NCBI RefSeq assembly: GCF_932526225.1
Contig: NC_064034.1
Span: forward strand, 18,598,927-18,662,926
Source: Nematostella vectensis
Lineage: Eukaryota; Cnidaria; Anthozoa; Actiniaria; Edwardsiidae
Direction: 5' to 3'
Length of the DNA: 64,000 bases
Shown: positions 57,910 to 64,000 of the stretch, in pieces
Layout: each line of letters starts with the position of its first letter
How positions within the stretch are numbered: position 1 is the stretch's first letter
Program-made: the position numbers and the translations under genes
Notes under the pieces: generated by a model
What the model saw: the letters and a program-made list of their open reading frames with translations, nothing else
The model's database searches: none
What the model was told of the DNA's origin: nothing

Positions 57910-58053
57910 ATGATCAGGCTTCGGCAAATGACCCCAGTTTTTAAGATATTTCAGCGGTATCCAGGGAGTGTGGTCATTACCTTGGGTCCTTTCTCTGGTG
58001 CCATCCTGCTGTTAGTACCAGACTTCTTGATCCGGAACATAAAGAAAGGCTAA
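57910..58053 (+). CDS. candidate small membrane protein of 47 residues
   Basis: The peptide begins MIRLRQMTPVFKIFQRYPGS, has a hydrophobic stretch (VVITLGPFSGAILLLVPDFL) and ends IRNIKKG. A basic N-terminus with one helix would suit a mitochondrial inner-membrane micropeptide. The same frame is open upstream to 57865. An acceptor-like TTGCCATTCTTAG lies at 57831-57843. Not recognised; chance cannot be excluded. Confidence 0.3.
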   Translation: MIRLRQMTPVFKIFQRYPGSVVITLGPFSGAILLLVPDFLIRNIKKG

Positions 58054-58266
58054 GGGAATTTGTCAACTTACTCTCACCCTGTCTGTCATTTATAAGTATA
58101 CTAAACAGAGTACACCTGTTTGAATAGGGAGCATAGTGCAGTCAATTTGATTTCTAGGAGAGCACTTGGTCATTAGACCATTGTGCCCTCGTGCTAATTA
58201 TCAGATGTAGGGTTAAAAGTAGGGCTTAAGTACCATCCCAATAAAATGCAACACTTACTATTTGTC
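58054..58266. other. short intergenic stretch
   Basis: Nothing recognised. Confidence 0.35.
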
Positions 58267-58437
58267 TGTACAAAACAGGAGAGTGGTATACAATAAAAGA
58301 AAACATTTGTTTCAATATTTGTTTTTATAGTGCATAACTGGCTCACAGAAACTGTACAAAACAAGGGAGTGGTATACAATATAAAGAAAACATTTGTTTC
58401 AAAAAAATTTTATAGTGCATAACTGGCTCACAGAAAC
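58267..58437. repeat. two-copy ~86 bp tandem duplication
   Basis: Both units contain TGTACAAAACA, GGAGTGGTATACAAT, AAACATTTGTTTC and TATAGTGCATAACTGGCTCA, then CAGAAAC. They differ by small changes around a T-rich segment. Confidence 0.9.
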
Positions 58438-59573
58438 AGCAGATAACCCTTTGTATAACAATGTATTAGCTTGTAAACTTACACATATATATACACCAAA
58501 CCACTGAAGGGCTACTAAAGAAATGCCTGATAATTATCCATCTAAGTGAGTTTGAGCCATAATTGGGTCTATCTTTCTATTTTTTGGATCAGAATGCACC
58601 TAGATAGTATTTTGTTTTTATCTTGCAATCTTTGATGACTACAAATAATGTAGAAATAATAGCAATTGAATTAGCTTTTGTTTCTATTTGTCCAAAACCG
58701 GTCTGGATCCTTAGTTTTATAAAGGGTTTACCCAAACATATGTTTTATACTTTATAAGTTAATTATACAAAATAGAGACATGACTTTTACTGTTTTCATT
58801 CAATGGATATCCTCCCTGTATCTGCACTTGCTTTTACTGTAAGAATGAGAAGTCTTGAACTGAATGGATAAAAGACAAGGCATTTTGGTTTATTCAAAAG
58901 TATAATCTATAATGCAGTTAGTAAAACATCAATCAATCTTATAGCAACAAAACATGTTTCCTTTAAAAAGGAATGTTTATGATTAAAAGTCACATGGAAA
59001 ATGTAATACTGTATATGTCTATGTATCTGCTTTTTCTAGAGGAATATATCTATAGTTGATTATTCAGATGTCACCATGACTTTCTTCTTGGGTATAGCTA
59101 GGATGAAATCATATAAATGATTAGAAATTATATAATAGATTCAACATGCAGGTTTGGCCCCCAATTCATTCAGACAAACTGTTTAGTTAAAATTACTAGA
59201 ATACAAATAATGGACTGATCCAATTCCAACTTATTATAGTAGCTTGTAAATAGAATTAAAACTTCACACACCACAAAAACAATCTTGTCCGAGCTCGAGG
59301 CGATGTATAAATAAAAACGAACAAGAGGAAAGCAAGATTTGATCTACAAACAACATCTTCTAATTCTCTTTCACTGCGTTCAGCCGAATAGAAAATATTT
59401 ATTGTCTATACTATGAAATAAGAGAGACAACATGAAGGAGGATAGCCATCCAGCTGGTTTGGTTTATTGAGTAATAACAGTATAGGCAGTCAATATACAA
59501 TATAATATAAAAATATATATATCATCGATCATCTAAGGACACTACTAGTTCGGTGAGCTGGAAAGCTTCAAGT
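58438..59573. other. intergenic, A/T-rich
   Basis: No supported gene. Contains an AT-rich run near 59500-59520 next to the MITE. Confidence 0.4.
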
Positions 59574-59579
59574 GAATAA

Positions 59580-59752
59580 TCGCCCCATGACAGGTAATCC
59601 GGAATCCGGAATCCATGAAAAAATGAGATATGGAATCCGGAGTCCATGCTGCTGGAATCCGGAATCCACGAGAAAAAACCCACATGGAATCCGGAATCCA
59701 CACACTAGGATCTGGAATCCAGAACCCTATTGGAGAACCTGTCATGGGGCGA
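59580..59752. mobile_element. 173 bp MITE with perfect 16 bp terminal inverted repeats
   Basis: The left terminus TCGCCCCATGACAGGT (59580-59595) and the right terminus ACCTGTCATGGGGCGA (59737-59752) are perfect inverted repeats. GAATAA is duplicated directly outside both ends (59574-59579 and 59753-59758), a 6 bp target duplication. The interior is built from repeated GGAATCCGGAATCCA units. No coding capacity. Confidence 0.85.
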
Positions 59753-59758
59753 GAATAA

Positions 59759-61014
59759 CGTGACGCCGAAAACTGCATAATAAGGACATACTAGAATCAT
59801 GTGACCAAAAAATCACACAAGAAACAACAACAAAACCATTAGTACCGAAAATAAATTCATTTTTCTATAGAAGGCCTGCATTATTTCCATCGGCAGTAAT
59901 GTGGACAAAGTCAAGATGCATTTTCTAGCAAAACAGAGTTTAGCAAAAAATCCTGTCTTCTGAGTTTTAAAGCTATGAAAAGTAAATTTTAGGCATAAAA
60001 AAACTCACCTTTTGTCGAGGTTTGAAAGCGTTGTTTTCCGATCATGCGTTTGCTCCTTTTTTGCATAAATCACGTTGGTTTCGTAGCTTTACTTCCACTG
60101 AGTTTCCTTTTTTACACATTCTATCGGACTAGAAGGTAGAGTTGGCATTTTTATACATCAGGAAGCGCTTTGAAACCTCTCCCCTCTGTGTTTTGTACTT
60201 GACTTTTGCCGCCATCTTGAATTTGATCCTCACTCAACGGGGGTTGATTGACAAATGAGCCGATGCTTCCAATGAAAGCACCCTTTTATACTGCGCCTTC
60301 GTGTTTATTAAGTTTCTATTAATTAAGATTAAATTTATTATTTCATTTATTTCAGTGCAAAGTAAATAACAATATCTATTTATGCTATCATATTGTTCAA
60401 ACATTTTTATTTTGCAGTAAAGAAGAGGGCTATAGAATATCCAGACTTGAAATTATAGCATATACATAGCACTAGAAAGATATTTCATTGAAAATGTTCC
60501 ATAAAATTAAAATGACATTCAATGAGGGATAAATTTATTTTAGGAAGAAAACAAAAAAATATCTAAAGGAAGGACCAAAATACCAAAAAAATTAGCACTA
60601 AAATACCAAAATAACTTTCATAGTTTTACATATCTTACACTACACATGGCTACTGACATGTTTACCTCTAACAAAGTTACCAAACCAAAGCAGCAGGCTG
60701 GGGATGCTCGTCGGAAAACCCCTAAAAAATACCTGCATGACCAAAAATTGCTACCCTAAACAATACCTCAGGAGCCTTAAAGATACCATTTCTAAGAGGA
60801 TTTTTTTCTTGTTTTTCTATGGTAATATATGCAGTAATGAAATCGCGAATCAGGCCTTCAACTGCACAAATAACATGGATCTGAGAGCTGGAATCTAAAA
60901 ACAAAGATGGCAGCCATGACCCAGTTTTAAATTATGCAGAAAGGACCGACTATGGCGCAAAGGTTCTTGGATTATTGCGCAACTTTGGCCATATCGGGGT
61001 CCGTAGCGCTACCT
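59759..61014. other. intergenic with a candidate minus-strand first exon
   Basis: On the minus strand, ATG at about 60044 reads MIGKQRFQTSTK up to a strong donor (AAAGGTGAGT at 60010). Further upstream, AAGATGGCGGC near 60215 reads a 28-codon peptide. Both suggest a promoter with transcription to the left, but no second exon was found. Confidence 0.3.
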
Positions 61015-61130
61015 GACATATAGGGACGTGTCATGCAGGGACGCGTGACATATAGGGACGTTCGTCAAAATTACCTATACGGACGCAAATATCAAGCAAC
61101 TGAGCGCCTGACATATAGGGAGGTTACAAA
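61015..61130 (+). repeat. TGACATATAGGGACG repeats
   Basis: Four irregular copies of CTGACATATAGGGA(C/G)G, the first near 61012 and the last near 61105, with a related GTCATGCAGGGACGCG between them. Confidence 0.75.
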
Positions 61131-61487
61131 TACGAGTCCGTGGAAAACAAGGGGGAACACAGTGACCAATTTAGTCTTTATGGGAATGTTTTAGTTTCCT
61201 TAGTGAGTTTGTAATTCACATTTTCGTCGGTTTTGCTAGATAAAAAGCGGAAATTTTGATCGGTAATTCGCCATCTTATTGATTGATCTTATTGCTCTCC
61301 AAAAAGCATTAGCTTTCGATGGTGCCTCTGAAATTAAGTGTTTTTTCCTATTTGTTATAGATTGAACTGTGAGATCCATGGTTTTCATTCAATGTTGGAT
61401 ATGCCACATGAGATTCCCCCCCCCCCTTGTTATTGTTGTTTGTTGGAAATCTGTCAATGGGCTATTCCAAATTTCTATTATTTAGAG

Positions 61488-61541
61488 GCCTACCCTGGAA
61501 TTCCAGGCTATATTTATAGGCCCACCCTGGAATTCCAGGCC
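61488..61541. repeat. duplicated 14 bp palindrome
   Basis: CCTGGAATTCCAGG occurs at 61494-61507 and 61526-61539, each within a larger GGCC(T/C)ACCCTGGAATTCCAGGC unit. Confidence 0.85.
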
Positions 61542-61908
61542 TAATTCTTGGGTTTCAGTCACGTGACTTTTGGCGTGTGAATTTACTTCCGGTCATGAAG
61601 TGGTGGTCAAAACAGCAATGCGCGAACATGAGCTGTAGGCGAAAACCCGGTTTCTCCCGTATTTTCCAATTATTTTCGCTCTTTAAGTCTAGATATTTGA
61701 TAGCATTACTTTCAAAAGATGTGATATTGTAACGGAGTTGACCCTTCTAAAAAAGTAGTTTTTTTCAAAAGATTTTCAACTTTTATCCTTCACTCGTCTT
61801 GCAGTCCTTTTTTTATTTTTCAAGCGAGACGAAAGCTTACAAAAACATGCAGTCCTACAACTTTTTGTTTGTGGATGATTGAAACCCTAGGGCCTCGGTA
61901 TTAAACGG

Positions 61909-62154
61909 ATGAAAAATTATTGTTTTCTGGTAAGTGTATTTATTGTTTTGTTCGATGAAAAACGGGATAACTTTGCAAAAGGGTGGAAATGTGATTTCTC
62001 TACTTTGCAAAACGGCAGGGAGAATGGCCGCTTCACACTAAGCTGCAAGGACCAGCATTATCACTCAAGAAAAAAAGCTTTATTAAGGCTATTTAGTATG
62101 TTGAAGCCCATCGCTTCTCTACATCAGTTACAAATTTTAAATTTATTATTTTAA
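61909..62154 (+). CDS. candidate ORF with an MBD-like segment
   Basis: An 81-codon ORF. Residues about 25-63 (GWKCDFSTLQNGRENGRF, then YHSRKKALLRLF) follow the spacing of the methyl-CpG-binding domain: GW at the start, a GR turn and a basic RSK-like helix end. The first residues MKNYCFLVSVFIVLF look like a hydrophobic leader, which does not fit a nuclear protein, so they may be intron sequence read through. Similarity by eye is weak, and the segment may be an exon of a larger gene or chance. Confidence 0.3.
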   Translation: MKNYCFLVSVFIVLFDEKRDNFAKGWKCDFSTLQNGRENGRFTLSCKDQHYHSRKKALLRLFSMLKPIASLHQLQILNLLF

Positions 62155-62783
62155 AACCCTAGATTTAATTGTATTAAGTACATATCTTACTCAATGAGCT
62201 TATTCTGTCGGTACATTTGCTGTCTCGATTTTAAATTTCTTATAATATGTACACTTCGAGTATTTTTATCCATTATAGTCATTCCTGACTTTCAACTGAG
62301 GCACTGTTATTACTGTAAGTAAAGTCCATTTTCTCAGAATATACATGTACTGCTTGCTGAAATCTGGGTATAATTAATTTCACCTTCTGTCATCAAAAGT
62401 ATTACAATATTCACAATCAATCACACATATTTGTTATATATTTAGTACAGTCATGAATATTGGGGGTATGCCATTGTCTTTATTTACAGGTAGAAATTAT
62501 ATTGCTTTCAAAATTATTGAAGGGGGAAGGGGTTACATGTCCTGCCACCTCGTACTATGGTGCTGTATAATTCCACTTTCTGGTAAATTTGACAGTATTG
62601 CAGGATTCTAGAAAAAGGGCTACCATCTACATTTTTACATTGTCGTCTTTTTAATGTGGAAATGGTTGTAAGCATGATATACAGGCACGTACCCAGGATT
62701 GAAAAAGGATGTGGACTCCTGTGTACTCGCCTGATATACATGCAAGAGAAAGTTCATGAGTGAAGCATATGAGAATTTCTCAG
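62155..62783. other. intergenic or intronic, nothing supported
   Basis: No domain content on either strand. Confidence 0.35.
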
Positions 62784-62860
62784 TTTGCAGCACTGGTCAA
62801 CACCTCAGTGCCAAGTGACACATCTTGGGTCTCCTGGTGGAATTATTATGATCCTGTCTG
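62784..62860 (+). CDS. candidate internal exon, unrecognised
   Basis: Acceptor TTTCTCAG, then 77 bp reading AALVNTSVPSDTSWVSWWN and YYDPVW, then donor GGTAAAA. The tryptophan-rich, sequon-bearing peptide looks like protein rather than noise, but no partner exon is known. Confidence 0.3.
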
Positions 62861-63298
62861 GTAAAAAATGATGATGCTAAAACTAAGTAGGGATCTTGCC
62901 TACTTCTACCAAAATCCAAGCTCAGCTGCTTATTTTAGCAATGAGTTTTGTGATGCTGTTGGAACAAAAACAATATTTTTATAGTGCAATATTCTGTAAG
63001 AACATTCTTGTTCCTTAGACTAATATTTTTTTAGAAACTGCATATTACCATGGCAAGTATGTTTATAAGCCAAATATCAATGTACTTTAATTAACAGCAA
63101 ATGTGATTAGTGTTATTCTAGAACACCGATTTAATTTGTCCATTAATGAACAAGGCATTTAAGCCCTTTCTTATCTGTTATTATATACAAGTAAAGAGCT
63201 GTATACTGGCCATGATGTACATAGAGTAAAAAAAAAAACTAAGTAGATATAGTTAAATTAGATATAATTGATGTGCATCATGAAACTATATGACTTAC
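62861..63298. other. intergenic or intronic, A/T-rich
   Basis: No feature seen. Confidence 0.35.
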
Positions 63299-63396
63299 AT
63301 GTGTCAATAAGACTTGTCTGTTTGGACAACAGACCCTGCAAAATTTGTACAGGGCACAACAAATAATGGCTGCGACTCCAGATCCAAATGCAAGTA
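63299..63396 (-). CDS. candidate first coding exon with a membrane helix
   Basis: On the minus strand an ATG at about 63404 begins MDFLLAFGSGVAAIICCALY, followed by KFCRVCCPNRQVLLTH, and meets a consensus donor (CATGTAAGTC). The helix with a cysteine-rich basic end suggests a membrane-anchored protein. Later exons would lie to the left and were not found. Confidence 0.35.
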
Positions 63397-63596
63397 GGAA
63401 ATCCATTGGCAGTGTTGGTCCTTGGCATATCCCTTTGAGGCCAATCAATGAGTAATTGCATTTTTTTTTATGCATCACATCGAAGCCCCATATACTAAAT
63501 TCAGACTGTCACACTTAGGAAAGTTTAAACAAAGTTGCATTAGGACTAGTAAAATTAGCTGCTAGATATTCCCCAAACAGGTGCATAGCCAGGATT

Positions 63597-63632
63597 TGTG
63601 TGTGTGTGTGTGTGTGTGTGTGGGGGGGGGGG
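63597..63632. repeat. TG dinucleotide microsatellite followed by a G run
   Basis: About eleven TG units, then about eleven G. Confidence 0.95.
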
Positions 63633-63866
63633 GTGTCTATCGATTATGTGTAATCAATTTCTCTTGGGTAAGGCTTCCTAGCTAGCAGTGTTTCTCAAGT
63701 TTCTCTAAATCTCAAGGGTCTTTTCTCTCACGGGAAAAGAGTCGCCGACTTTTCTGTTCGGATAATGCGGTTATCACAATTCACTATTCTGAGTTCCTTT
63801 GGACAAAATGTAATTACCAGTCATGTCTGTCTAGTCATGTCTGTCTGGAAGGATACCTCTGTTACC

Positions 63867-63892
63867 ATGGAGGAAGCCCATGTTCTGTCAAA
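63867..63892 (+). CDS. candidate first exon near the right edge
   Basis: ATG in strong context (TTACCATGGAGG) reads MEEAHVLS up to a donor-like AAAGTGAGTG. The rest, if any, lies outside the window or was not recognised. Confidence 0.25.
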
Positions 63893-64000
63893 GTGAGTGA
63901 ATTTCAATGTATGAGTAAAATAAAAAACGTGATCATTTCGGTATATAAAAGGGAAATAAACAACCTTTTCTTATCACGACATCATGTTCAACACCCGATA

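Noticed and set aside
59572-59763. 63-77 codon ORFs over 59.55-59.78 kb
   Set aside because: They are produced by the GGAATCC repeats within the MITE.

Overview
The window is animal genomic DNA: AT-rich, with GT-AG introns, CpG-rich promoter-like patches and many degraded transposons. A three-domain flagellar creatine kinase, an FSIP1 orthologue, an intronless class A GPCR without the usual second-loop cysteine, and DIRS-like and RecQ-like debris point to an invertebrate metazoan. A cnidarian, probably an anthozoan, is my best guess. The species cannot be fixed from the sequence alone.

Layout. Positions 1-21 kb are a repeat graveyard. They hold a truncated LINE (843-1890, -), a RING-type pseudogene (6147-6716, -), a decayed DIRS-like tyrosine-recombinase retroelement (11752-14738, -), a broken RecQ-like helicase (15209-15725, -) and several dispersed repeat families. 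One is a pair of ~450 bp direct repeats, each carrying the same 20-codon exon-like ORF. Positions 21.6-29.4 kb hold a complete seven-exon flagellar creatine kinase gene (+, 1158 aa by my splicing) with a predicted myristoylation tag. An intronless GPCR (-) lies at 30.6-31.5 kb. Positions 36.6-38.1 kb are a 48-bp minisatellite, followed by a small membrane-protein ORF (38236-38490, +). Positions 38.9-45.7 kb hold a 13-exon FSIP1 gene (-, 561 aa). MITEs and inverted repeats follow, then an intronless casein kinase II beta paralogue (47678-48430, +). Positions 51.1-55.9 kb hold an eight-exon single-pass receptor-like gene (-, 468 aa) that I do not recognise. From 56 to 64 kb only isolated candidate exons, a TATA box and small repeats can be supported.

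How the genes relate. Flagellar creatine kinase buffers ATP along the sperm tail. FSIP1 is a sperm-tail (fibrous sheath) associated protein in mammals. Intronless CK2-beta copies are testis-expressed in some animals. Three genes with possible sperm roles therefore lie within about 27 kb, but co-regulation is only an inference. The receptor-like gene has eight cytoplasmic tyrosines in NPxY, YxxL and YxN contexts, which suggests phosphotyrosine signalling. All exon coordinates were worked out by hand from splice consensus and reading-frame continuity; no alignment or search was run.
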